DNA of 64,000 nt, from contig RCAB01000109.1 in NCBI GenBank assembly GCA_003640385.1, positions 62,001 through 126,000 on the forward strand, read 5' to 3'. Of this stretch, positions 30,299 to 42,096 are shown piece by piece (within the stretch, counting starts at the first letter, position 1; each line of letters begins with the position of its first letter). Source of the DNA: Setaria digitata. Its lineage: Eukaryota; Nematoda; Chromadorea; Rhabditida; Setariidae. Below the pieces are notes generated by a model. The model was not told the origin of the DNA. It made no database searches and saw only the letters and a list, made by a program, of their open reading frames with translations. The position numbers and the translations under genes are program-made.

Positions 30299-31259
30299 AT
30301 GAATAGTGATGAAATCGATTTCATCATTAATGTAAATAAAATTTATGAATATGAAATTGCATATAACACAGCCCTCCACTAACGGCCTTTCACCGGTTCC
30401 TTCCACATTTGAAATTTTTACAACTTTCGGTTTGCCAAACTGTGCAACAGCCATCACATTTTCTTTCTCTTTGGTTTCTTTGAAACAACATGTCAAAACT
30501 TTCTTTTACTTAACTGAGTATGCCAACTTCAGAGGTGCGTGCAAGAAACATTACGGAGGAGGAATTATCCGAAGAGAAAAGGAACTGTTGCCGGATGTGC
30601 GGAATGTGAGGAAGTCGAGCCGACCTTAGAAGATGACAAAAAGGAATTTGAGCCAGAGATTGAAGAAGAAATGAGAAAAGCAAGGCAATATATGGTGGAA
30701 ACTTTTCTTGACATGGTGAGGACAGTGGAATTCTTCTCCGGAATACGTAAGGATGAGAGTAAATTGAACGATTTTCACATACAGTCTAACTATAAGTACT
30801 TTCAAATGTTGTGCTCTTTAGCTGAGCTTTATTAATTTTGTTCCCTCACTTCTTGACTTTTCCTTTTTCCACTAAGTTATTTTACAAATTGCATAGAATT
30901 GGCATTGAAAAACAGTAACTGTTTGAATTGTTGATAATTACTTCAAATATTTGAACAATTCTTCAGTGCTACTTCGTGAGCCAACTTATACTAGACACCT
31001 AAAATCTCTTATCATTGAGGAATCGAACTTTAATATTATTACTGTCATAACAAGTATTTTTTTAGTGTTCTATTATTGTTTATTGCATGATATCAGTGAC
31101 ACTTTTGTTACGATTAAAATTTTTGATCCAATTAATTACGCCTTGTCCACCTTACATTATGGTCGAAATTTCAATTTTAGTAAAACAAAAATGCTCCAGA
31201 AATATTTTTCCTTAGAAGAGCAGAGTTTCACGGTTAAATTGAAGTTTTTTTTGATGTAA
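30299..31259 (+). CDS. Unrecognised acidic/helical protein, 3 exons, about 179 aa; second gene of an operon-like pair
   Basis: Exons 30299-30331, 30533-30746 and 30967-31259 join in frame (33 + 214 + 293 = 540 nt). The donors are AAT/GTAAAT and ATAC/GTAAGG; the acceptors are AACTTCAG and TTCTTCAG. The middle exon is clearly coding-like: a basic start (RRRNYPKRKG), a single CAEC, then an acidic helix (DDKKEFEPEIEEEMRKA) and VETFLDMVRTVEFF. The last exon begins LLLREPTYTRHLKSL and then becomes AT-rich and hydrophobic (TVITSIFLVFYYCLL), so the true end may lie earlier, at an unseen splice site. The first exon is only 11 codons and is the weakest part. The gene starts about 160 bases after the preceding stop, as in nematode operons. 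No family is recognised. Confidence 0.5.
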
Positions 31260-33685
31260 AACGTTCCCGGGGAATTCGATAAGATGTTTCAGTTTAGCTT
31301 TATATTAAAAATTTTTAGGACTCGAAGAGTCCGAAGCCTTTCAAGCAGCTTCACTGCTTCTATTGTATTCAATACATTACCTTCGGATTTTTGTTGATCG
31401 AACCGATGATAAATTTATGTTTATGATGTTTACGAGAGCAAAGTTTTGTTTTCTGAGAAAAATTCAAATTGTTTTAGCCAGCAGTTTTGTCAAATGATCA
31501 TAAACATCATTAGGAAGTGACATGGAGCATAATCATCAAAAGTGAACGAACGGTTCAGTTTTCCATGAATTTTGTTCGGATGTTTACTATTTTCCAATTA
31601 TCAGTACAAATTTAAATGTAAAAGCGAGTTATTAATCTCAAGATGAAATGAAACAAATGTTCGAGAAGTAATTAAATGGAATTTTGATAAAATAATTACA
31701 CACTGAATAGAAATTGCATTACGGGAGGATGAATAATTACACAAGCTTTTTTTCCTTATGTATGCAAAAATAGAGTAGAAAAAATTGAGAATGAAGGGAA
31801 TGTTATACAATAATCAATTTACTGATCAAAAGTGTGGAAGTATGACAAAATCATTTAATTTATTATCAATCAAATTTTTAAAGTATTTATACATTCATTG
31901 TCATTATGTTGCGATCTCTTTCATATTAAATAATTGACATTCAGTTCACTGAAGTCGTTTCCTTATCATTTCATAGGCAAGCCATTTTGAGCAAAAGAAG
32001 GAAGCCTCGGATGCTTCTTCTGATTCTGATTCCGCTGAAGCTAATCATCTCATTTGTTTTACTGAGATATTTTTGTTGCAACACTGAAAATTTTTATCAC
32101 ATTATCAAATGTTAGCAACTACACGTTGGACTGTTTCTTTGTGTTATCCATGCAGGGCTTATTTAATGGGATAAGTTAGATAATTAATGTGACTGTTCTT
32201 CAATGTGTTTCTCTGGATGACCTTTCATTGTTTCGAGCTTTAAATCCTTCCAGAGATTAAATCGATGTCGAGATGAGTTTGTTTAACTGTTACTAATTTA
32301 TTCTCTATTTCTCGTCTTCAATGGGTCAAAAGCTAATAGAAAAAGAAAAATGTTTAGCTTCTTCTAATATAATTTACATCGCAGTAGCTTCCTTCTCACA
32401 TATTTAAATATTCTGCATAATATGAGATACTATCCATTCATCCCTCAAACTTCAAGTCTACCACTTTGTAACAACTTATTTTCAAATACACTTTCGTTTT
32501 TCTCATTAACTCCAAATTAAAAACAAAGAGTTGAAAAAGTTTGCTAATCCTTGTAATATTTTTATTACTGTTTACAGAAACCAAATATTCAGTTGTTAGT
32601 GTAGTGGGACCGCCATAACTGAAAATAGTTCAAGAACTTTTAGGAGCTTGAAACAGTAAAAAAAAAAAGTTCCATTTGTAGGTCAAGTGCTTTCTTTCAA
32701 TAAGGAGAAATTTCATAATTTTTGTCGTACTTCTTTGAACGTTCCTGTAGAAGCAATTTATTCGTGAACAGATTTTATATGAATGATGTCACTGTATGCT
32801 CCTCTTTAATTCATTCATCTCCTCAGAGTTACCGATGACACTTCAATGCTTTAGAAATTGAAGAACAACCAAGGATTGCAGGGTGAAAGTTTATTTTAAA
32901 TTTGAATAAAGCTTATAAGTTAAAAACAAATTTACTTATTAAAGGCGACCGACGAATGCTTTTAGGAAAAGGCTCTCTCTCTCTCTCTGAAAATTCGAAG
33001 AATTTGAATGCTGCTACACTGAATTTTGGATGGCTTGATGAAAATTACTCAATGAAATGCTAAACAGGTTAAAACGCCAAGATTTTAAGAAAATGGTCCT
33101 TAACTAGGTTTTTAGGATAAAGTATGTAAATAAGAGATTCTGGAACAATCTTCGAGATTGAAGTTTGAGTTAGGTTGATGCTTGCTCGCTGATTTTCGGT
33201 GGCAAAATACAATAAATATTCCCGCCATACTTAAACTTCTTATATAGGAGTAAATTCTAATTTGTTACTTATTGATACGGCAATAAAAATCGGTAACAGA
33301 ACACTCTTTTAATTTTTCCGCCAACATTGCGGATTGATTGGTTTAATAATTTGATTAGTTTATTTAGATTTGAAGTTTAACTAAATTCTGTTTTGTTTTA
33401 AATAACTAGCACTACTGATTAACTTAAGGAAAACTATCAGTGATATTCGGTTTTGATTTGATGCCTTCTGAATAAGCGATTTTTGGTGATATCATCATTT
33501 CTCTGTCAGTTTTAAATTAAGATGGTACATCATCGTTTTTTGATATTTGTTGTTTAATTATTTTTCTTACTTAATTTTTAATTATTCTGTATTGTGTGCT
33601 CGCTAATTAGATTATTTCTTTCTATTACTGGATTTCGAAGTTTCCATGATTTAATTAATCGTTTAATTTTATGCTTTAACTCCCG
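31260..33685. other. Intergenic region, nothing recognised
   Basis: AT-rich sequence with no coding-like frame. A (CT)8 microsatellite lies at 32973-32988. The 3' flank of the upstream gene and the 5' flank of the gene at 33686 must lie here. Confidence 0.5.
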
Positions 33686-35270
33686 ATGGCCTCTGGTAGC
33701 AAGCGTTCCCCTCAAAAGAAAAAAGAGTCAAGTGATGCTAAGGAAGAAACAATGGAAACATTTATGTCAAAGGTCAATAATTTAGTTCAGTAAGATGAAA
33801 TAAAGACTTGTTCTGGAAAATCACTGTTGAGAAAGTTTGTAGAGGGGCGTTATCCCTATATGTGAAATGATCAGAAATCATACTGATCGATTATTTTGCC
33901 AAATTATCGTTAACATGAAAATGGTTTACCAGTAGTCGCTTCAATCAATAGGTCCTGACAAGATCTAGTTCAAAAGCTTTGATAGAAAAAATGCACTACT
34001 GTTGATCTTAAAATAATTTAATGATTTGTAAGAATCTTCAGTAAGTTGTAATTGAATTAGTTGAGAATAATCAACTAATTTCCATCCAAATCTACAGATA
34101 TGTGCTCGTTTCGAGAAACTCCAGGTAATGTCACGATTGTTGGAGGAACCGGAGCCAGAACCCTGGAGAGAAAAAGAATCAAGAAGGACGAAGTCGAAGC
34201 CCAAAAAAATCTACAGCAATGTTTACAATTTTTTTTGTGACCAACCTTCAACAAGCGGAGAATCGGAGCGAACTTCTAAAAAGAAGCAGCAAGAAAGTAA
34301 ACCACCAGAAGGTAGCATACAATTAGATTCCAAAACTGAATATGCATCATCTGGTAAGGTTGAGGACAACAAACTTGAAACTACTTGTGATGCTGCACCC
34401 ATCATTGAATTATCGTCACGTGCCAAATCATCTATATTTGATGAACAGCCGTACATAATAGATCCCGAAGCACCATCTACTTCTTCGGAATTTAAGACTG
34501 TTAAAGTAGATGACGAAATATTGGCAAGAGCTTTGGAACCGATAGGATCAGTTAATCAAAAAGAAATTGACAGAAGAAAATCGAAAGTTACCACTTCTGG
34601 TGCTAGTAGTGGTGGCACTACAATGATTCATGATAAGAATCAGATAAAATTATCACCTCTTTATGACGCTCGAAAGAAAAGTCACCGGAACAAGCATTCT
34701 GTTAACAACAATGCTGATAAATCAGTAACTCATAAAGGTGGACATTCGAAGCGAACGGTAATTATTTTGTTTGTATTCATTTACACAACTTTGAAATAAT
34801 ACCGGAATATGACGTATGGTGTCACGTTAGCCATGCATCATGTCACGTCTTATCGTGCAATGCAACAAGCGTAAATGACTGAAAATCTTCTTCCTTCTTC
34901 TTAATGAAGATAATTACTTCAATTGCAAATCTAACTACACGGGTTAAACTGCTAGTTTCCAGATGTATGAATTGCAACTATTTTAGACCGATAAATAGCA
35001 TCCTTTTTTTAACTACTGTAATTTTAGGTGAAAAATACAAAATGTAGTCAAGCACCAGAACAAACTATAAAAGAAACCAAAATAGGTCTGGAGAACGCAA
35101 GGGCTGAAGATATTCATGGTCGTGTGTTTTCCACAATTGATGATTTTCTCGAAAATCGAGTGGTTGTAAATCGGTCACAACAAGCAAGAGAACGACTTCA
35201 AAGGAAGTTTGATGAGGTACAGAACACACCACCGCCGAAAAATACCAAAAGTCGCGGTTGGATTACATAG
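33686..35270 (+). CDS. Unrecognised Lys/Ser-rich, probably nuclear protein, 3 exons, about 329 aa
   Basis: Exons 33686-33772, 34098-34757 and 35028-35270 (stop TAG) are all in phase 0 (87 + 660 + 243 = 990 nt). The donors are AAG/GTCAAT and ACG/GTAATT; the acceptors are TCTACAG and ATTTTAG. The protein opens MASGSKRSPQKKKES, then a short helix (ICARFEKLQVMSRLL), an acidic-Pro patch EEPEPEPW and a strongly basic KESRRTKSKPKK that looks like a nuclear localisation signal. A long Ser/Thr/Lys-rich, probably disordered middle follows, then a C-terminal helix (RSQQARERLQRKFDEVQ). A short peptide-like motif, FDEQPYIIDPEAPSTSSEF, could be an interaction site. Chromatin or spindle adaptors look like this, but I cannot name the family. 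An AATAAA lies about 195 bases past the stop. Confidence 0.72.
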
Positions 35271-35465
35271 AAATGAAGCTGTCAGAAGTTTTGTTGGATT
35301 AAACTGTTATACATTCAAAAATTAGGAAATATTTCGTAGAGCAATCACTGAATGCTCCTAAAATGATGCGTTCGTTCATCAGTTCTTGCTTACCCTTAGT
35401 CCTTTTTATCATTTGCCCTTTTGTTTTCCCCAGTTAACGAAACTTTTCAATTGTCCTCAATTTCA

Positions 35466-35471
35466 AATAAA
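35466..35471 (+). terminator. Poly(A) signal AATAAA
   Basis: Canonical AATAAA within tttcaaataaaatc, about 195 bases after the stop of the gene ending at 35270, followed by T-rich sequence. Confidence 0.5.
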
Positions 35472-38400
35472 ATCATTGCTTGAAATTTTTGTTTTAATTT
35501 TCTTTAACAGACATTTATCCTCCACTACTATACTTCCTTAAGTTTTTTGCTTAAATTTTCCCTTTTTTTTTTTGAAATCAATTTCTTTTTATTCCACAGC
35601 TCTTTCAATTCATAAATCTAAAAAGTTCTTGGAAAATAGTTTATTCAGCTTTCGTTAAAATCCAGAAGTCCTGAGGTTCACAATTTACTATTTTTATTCC
35701 TGAAAATTGAAGAAAGTAAAACGAATATTAACAGCTAGTAGCGAAGAAAAGAGCTGATAATATTTTAACCTATCAAACTGAAGTTTACTTGTCAGTCTTA
35801 GTATCTTAAGATTACTTCGATCATTATTTCTATTTTGTTGAGTCACTACGAATAATTACTTTTTTCATCCCTAATTTTGAATATCATAAAATGCTACCTT
35901 TCAAGTTTCATTTCGCTTCAGTACTTCATTATTTATTTTTGCATAAATTCCCAAAGCTGACTGAAAATTTAGTTCAAATAAATCCCATCATTTGCCATTT
36001 ACAAATCCCAGTACATATTATTAAGCAGTACTACTTCCTTCCCCATCTTTGCAGACTTTTTGTATGAATTTCATGTGATTTTTTTTTCAGCACACTGTTT
36101 TCTTATTTAAATACTTTTGTCAACATTTTATTTCTATCATACCTTTTTTGAGAATCACATAAAAATTCTTTGCTCATGATAGAGTTTTGTCTAGAAAAAA
36201 AGGCCTAGAATCTGAAATGGCCCTGCTATAAATCATAAACAACAAGGCTTGAAAACTTTCCTGAAAGTATCCGTTAGATTGAACAACAAGTAATTCTTGT
36301 CAATTATATTTACTTTCTTGTGTTTCTTCTGTTGAATGATACGGGACGGTGAAACGCTATTTAGTAAAACATTATCTAGTGAAAGTGCTAATGGAGTAGG
36401 AAAAGTGATTTGACACAAAATCATTAAATTAAAAAGGATGATATAATGCATGGGGAGTGGTGCAGAAAGATGAGTTTGAATTCTGCCTCTTTCATTCTGG
36501 TTCATTTCATTAATTACACCTAGTACAGGTGAGAGAAATTGTTTCCTTGCATTGTCGACGAGCTTGAATTATACATAAGACCGGACAATTTTTGCCGTTA
36601 GCACTACGTGAAGTGAAACTAATGCGTACATTGTAGATCTGGAAAGAAGATTGCACTGATAAAAGGATGGACATCCGAGAGTTCCGGAAAAAATACGAAA
36701 AAATAAAACCGTTCTCATCAGATCACTTTTACTAAAGAGGCAAAAAGTCTGTTCATTGATAAGTTATTATGATTGATGAAAAGATGCGTTTTTCTTTCGT
36801 CTGAACATCACTAATATTTCTTTCTTCATCCGCACATTCTGACTTTTCAATCAGTAAATTATCCCGAAATTTTTGATCTCACATTTCCTGATTCAGTCAC
36901 TTCTTGGCTACTGATTATTTCATGTGAATATATTTCTTATCAGTCAATTCATTAAAATGGCAATTTCATTCTTCCTGAACTGGAAATCAGAAAGAATTCG
37001 TTTTTGATAGATGATAATCAAAATGTTGGTCAATTGAGGAAGTTTTACTTGAGTTCTAAGAGAGAAATATTTGTACTTAATTGTTGAATTATAAGTGAAA
37101 ACAAATTTTTGTCCAAACACATGTAAACGGTTTTTTATTAAAATTAACTTCTTGTTTTTTAGCTAATCAATTTCAGGAACTGATCACTTTGTTACCAAAG
37201 AGATTCATTTTAAAAAGAAAGGTAAACAAGGAAGAAAAGATAGGTTTAGGGACAGAACTGATGATATTAAGCAAGTTTTACTTGAAAATTAATGTGAATA
37301 CTCTGGAAACGTGCGTTCGGAAATTTTTAAATTTAACACTGAAAGTTGGGTAAAACTATTTTTCTTTTGCAAAACTTTAGCATTTTAGTTATTCATTGAA
37401 GAAAGAGCAGAAGAAAATGCAATGAGTGAATTCGACGATGACAGAAGAGAAAATTACACGATTCAGCTCATCCTGATATCAGCAACATTGGCACTTTCGG
37501 GATCAAAAACAGTGGCATTAATATTGGAGATGATTATCAGTCCTAGCCATTCTTGTGACAAATTAACTCATTCGACTATTCTCCATAATGATAAACCTAA
37601 TAATCAACTTAATTCATGCCAAACTCGCAGTACTGATAAGTTGAAAGTGAATATTATTTCTGAATCAAATAACTCAAAAAATAGATGGACGCTTTTCTTG
37701 TAAAAAATTTGTCGTAATTGCTGTGCTCATTGCGACAAAGCAACAATTAATCCATGACATTACAAATTTAACGACCAAAATTCTTTGTTTTGGTGAATGA
37801 GTAAGTCATTTCATTAATCATGTTGAAGTTAGAAATCAAATGACTTCTTCAAATTAACAGATTTCAGGATGAAATGATATTTTTGAAAATTTTTTCTTCT
37901 ACAGTACAAAACCATTCACATGGCACGACGTGTTTCACAAACAATACTTAGCTTTTTGCCTAAAAATGTGTTGTCAAAACGATAGGATCTCCAGTGAGTT
38001 GTGAAGTTAAAGAATGTGTTCCTTTCTGCTTTCAATTTTGTCACCATCAGAAATGAAAATAGAAGTTACCTCAAAAAAAAAAAAAAGAAATTTAAGGAGC
38101 ATCAAATCGCTTTAACTACTGAATTTCCGAACACTTTGGAAATGTAAAGACAAAATATATAGATTTATTAATTAATTGCAGCGAACTGATTATTATGCAA
38201 AAGTATTTAATCTAATACAATTTATTAACTGTGTCATTGATTCAGCAACCATTAACGACCTATACATAATTTTTGTATACAGCAAACTTTTCTTGGTGAT
38301 TTGGAAAATAATTTAAGAATTGAATGACGAAATATCTTGGATTTTAATTTGATTACTTTCAACTCTTCAATAAAATCATTCAAAATTCTCTGAAATTTTA

Positions 38401-39729
38401 TATACCCATTCTATAGATTAGCATTTAAAACACTTCAGTTTTGAAATCTTCATTTAATTTTTAAGTTTATACGCGTATTCTGTCTAGGCTAAATATTTTC
38501 TGCGGGTCTTACATTCTCTTACTTTCAGTCTAACTGACACTTCTTAGAATTCAGTTGCATCACTCGACTTTTTTTTTGATAATTCTTTCTACACCTTTAA
38601 TTTTCTTATAACCTCCACTTACAACTTACGTTTTTTTTTTCTCATGAATCAGTAATAGCTCTATTTGCTTCTTCTCTAATCAAAACTTATCAGCTATTTC
38701 ATTTAAATATTTTTAATTAATTTTCGTTGTATTGTTTTGTTTTGTTGTTTGTGAGCTTTTAGATGTGTGCAATTTTAAATGCATTTTTGTTACATGTTGT
38801 AAATGATTATAAAATAAAAAGAGGGAGCTAAATAATTCTGATGCAAAAAAGCTGAAATTATGTCAAATTGTAAAAGTGTCGTCAGAAAGCTCAGCTGTAC
38901 TGTGAAGTTACACTCAGAAATGCTTCTAGCTTATGAATAGAATCAAGAATCCTCTCATGACAAACTACTATATTTCTTTTGAAAACACCCCAAAATATAA
39001 TTTCAGGACATGTCAATAAAAAGTTTTTTAAATAAATGTTTAAAATTTTCTTCAAACTCAAAACTTTTTCTAAACTTTTTACACTTTATGATTAAGGACA
39101 ACTTCCCGAAAAGTCGCATTTCATATACAAAATTTTCGTCAGGATCCTATGAACCATGATTTGAGGCGTAAAACTAATAGTTTTTTCTTTTATCGAACTG
39201 AATTTTTCTGGAACTTCAAGCATTTTTTCTTTTTTTTGAGCTCTATTGATAAAACTTAGCTAGACTGCTTTGATCTTGCCCACAGAGCGCGCTTTGGAGA
39301 ATAAACTCACCCATCTCTTATCATTATCATGATAAAATGGAGACCGGAATATTGGGTTCTGATAATCCATTCTTCTATTTGTGTTGTGATTGGCTTGAGG
39401 TAAGTTATTACATTCTAAATTAATGATATAAGTGCATGAGAGTTAAGATGCATTAGTTCGTATGTGCTATTTTGATGAAATTAGTGATAACACTGATTGA
39501 CAGGTTTGTTCAATCTTTCTATCTCTGTACAACCCTTTAGTTTCCGGGGAATAACTCTCAGCATTCGACAATAACCTGACTTGGTAGTCCGTTTCCATAC
39601 GTTCACTAGCTTCTGTTCCGAAAATTGTTGTTTGCTTCTACAGCTCTAGCATTAGCGAGCAATCATCATACCAGGTCTTCCTGAAGGTGCGATTTTCAGG
39701 AAGTAAGTAATCGAGGAATATTGGATGAA
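35472..39729. other. Long intergenic region with one candidate orphan exon
   Basis: Most of this 4.2 kb is AT-rich and featureless. Two weak coding hints exist: a candidate terminal exon at 37177-37292, and a 93-codon frame at 37422-37703 that starts MSEFDDDRRENYTIQ and has a hydrophobic run but no further support. No transposon, RNA gene or repeat array was recognised. Confidence 0.4.
37177..37292 (+). CDS. Candidate terminal exon of an unidentified gene
   Basis: An AATTTCAG acceptor precedes 37177. A phase-1 entry gives 37 codons then TAA: TDHFVTKEIHFKKKGKQG followed by a basic/acidic stretch RKDRFRDRTDD and a helix-like end. The composition is more protein-like than its surroundings, but no upstream exon with a matching phase-1 donor was found. 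It could be a pseudogene remnant or chance. Confidence 0.25.
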
Positions 39730-41121
39730 ATGAAGAACGAAATTAATAATTTCACATCAACGCTCCTTACTCAGCCTTATTATTACTATGCCGGCGATTT
39801 CTTTTTCGATTCCGCGTCGATAATCAAAGAACTGCGTTGTTTGGATCTAACGTATCTAATGGAGCGACGATTGCGACACACTCGTATCAGAGAAGAATTA
39901 GAACAAGGCGAAAATATGGGTAGATTTCGAAAAAAATGTACAAAGTGTTTGCGTGAATCAGATGATGAAGGCGAAGGACATTCAAAGCAGAAGAAAGAGG
40001 ATTCTGAAAGCAGTGAAGATGCTAATGAAGCTAAAGTGTCGAAAACAGCGGATTCAGAAAGAACAGACCAGAATGTAACTGGTATTCTAGAGAACAGAAA
40101 AAAGCGGAAAAAAAAGAAACCAAGAATCAACGATCTAAACGTCGTGGATCGTTTCTGGTTTAAGCGTGACACAAGTCCACCACCAAAAGATGAGTTGGAG
40201 AAGCACTTGCACGAACTACGTGTCCGAACACGGAACGAGTTGCACACGTTACTATTTCTCAACAGGGCCGTGGTAAGCGTTGGATTCTTTTGGAATTGTT
40301 CAGTTCATTTTTTCCTTTCTTCAAATTATGTTTAAATTCGTTTTTTCATAGTATCAATGCGTAATCATGTAAATCAATCATTCATCTAGATATTAACAAA
40401 AGGGAAAAATTGAAGTTAGTAACTCAAAAGAGTAAAACTTTCGAAGTGCTATGGCTAGTTTACTTGCCAGTAGATTATTATTGAAATTTATTGTAATTCA
40501 AACGTGAAACTGACTTTTCATTGATTTTTTTTTCAGCAGGAAAGTAAAACTAATTTATTGAGAAAGTACATGGCAGTATTGAATCAGAAAGATCGACGGA
40601 GTTGGAACAGATTTCTAAACTATATTGAAACTAGATTTGAAATTATCCCGGATGAACCAACGGAATACAATAAAAGTAGTGTAAGTTCTCTTATCATAAT
40701 AACTTTCTCAACTGTTGCATTCATCTTTTGGTACTTTTGATTGCTTTTAAAGAGAATTTAGATCCTTGAAAAATTCTTTTTAAAGAATTTAGATTTCTTT
40801 CTTAAAAAACACTTCACTTTATTAACTGAAAATTATTGCTGTCAAATAACTATCCTAATTGATCCATCATCTTCTCTCTTAATTGAAAAAGCAAGAAACA
40901 AGTGATTGCAGTTATCGGAGTGCTTGAAAAATAATCCCGAGTTGATGAAAGCTATGGATAAAATGAAAGTCAAAATGAGAGCTATGAGCAAGACAGTACC
41001 AGAAGAAATGCATGAACTCGCTACGAAAATCGAAAGGCAGTTGTTTAGTCTCATACCGGGTGTTCCCGGATTAACCGTTTACAGGAATGTGATGGTTAAT
41101 GAAATATCAAAAGAGGAGTAA
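39730..41121 (+). CDS. Unrecognised acidic/basic coiled protein, 3 exons, about 298 aa
   Basis: Exons 39730-40272, 40537-40680 and 40912-41121 (stop TAA) are in phase 0 (543 + 144 + 210 = 897 nt). The frame is open back to a TTTTCAG at 39697-39699, a likely spliced-leader or exon acceptor, so the first in-frame ATG at 39730 is taken as the start. The N-terminus has a Tyr/Phe-rich segment (QPYYYYAGDFFFDS) and helix (LERR-like LMERRLRHTRIREELEQ), with one CTKC. The middle is Ser/Glu/Lys-rich with KKRKKKKPR, a probable nuclear signal. The C-terminal half is helical (LLRKYMAVLNQKDRRSW, then MKAMDKMKVKMRAMSK). The second acceptor is an ambiguous CAGCAG, so one Gln may be optional. I do not recognise the family. 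Confidence 0.7.
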
Positions 41122-42096
41122 AGTGTGAAATTGCTGAAACTCGCTAGCTATTGTTTTACTCATCCTTTAATTTCTTGTACTTTAGTATTTAACATAAGGG
41201 GACCTAGTAAAATTTAAGCTTTTAAGCATTTTATTTGAAGCAGCATTGTTTAAAATTGACTTAAATTTTTTTAAAAAAAAAAAGAAGAAACTTCCCAACA
41301 TGCTTTGAGTGACCATTGAATACCACCTGGTAAGTTTATTTGTACTCCTATTGTACTCTTATCTACCATTTGTTTAATTCACTTAGCTTCCATTATTCAA
41401 CTCATTTAATATATTTATATTTTGTTTCGTGTACTGTCAAAATGTCACATAAAACTATCATCCTTACTTTGTTTTTAAATCAAATTGCCAAAATGATGTT
41501 ATGTGAATTTTCGTGTGATTGGACAGACTTGTTGAGACTGATGACTTCGTTAGTAGTATCGGAATATCGTTCATTCCTCACTGTTAGAACCAACCAGCTT
41601 ATCTTTTAATTTGTCCTACAAATTTTTTTCCTTGATCGCTCGTCCCATCTCTCATCTACCGTTGAATCAATCATAATTACTCTTTGCTTTATTAATCCTA
41701 CGCTTATATAATTTCTTCAAACTCTATGGAAGGGACCATTCTTAAATTGTATTGTTGAATTTTGTACCATACAAACAGGGATTCATTCATTTACGTTTAT
41801 TTACAAGCAGAACATCTTTCTGGAGATTTTTTTTTTTTTGATTCTGATGCTTATATAAATAAAAGCATATTAAAAATGCGTTATTGTTTATTCAAGTTTT
41901 TTGGCAATTTAGAATATCTGTATTTTATCTGTCCTGATTATCAGTGAACTGATTAATGTCTACATGCGTTACTGATATCTAAAAGGCTAGTGATATACTA
42001 ACGACTCAAATGTTTTACTTTAGTTTCTGCTTTTTGAGCATGCCTTGTTGATCAGTTTAAGAAGAAATGATTCCTTCATTTCAGAGTTCTCCAAAA

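Noticed and set aside
36640..36740. Short frame containing MDIREFRKKYEKIKPF
   Set aside because: It ends in a stop after a few dozen codons and no donor joins it to the candidate exon at 37177.
39786..40262. 158-codon minus-strand open frame
   Set aside because: It is the complement of the coding exon 39730-40272; its Ser/Phe-rich composition is the expected antisense of Glu/Lys/Arg-rich codons.
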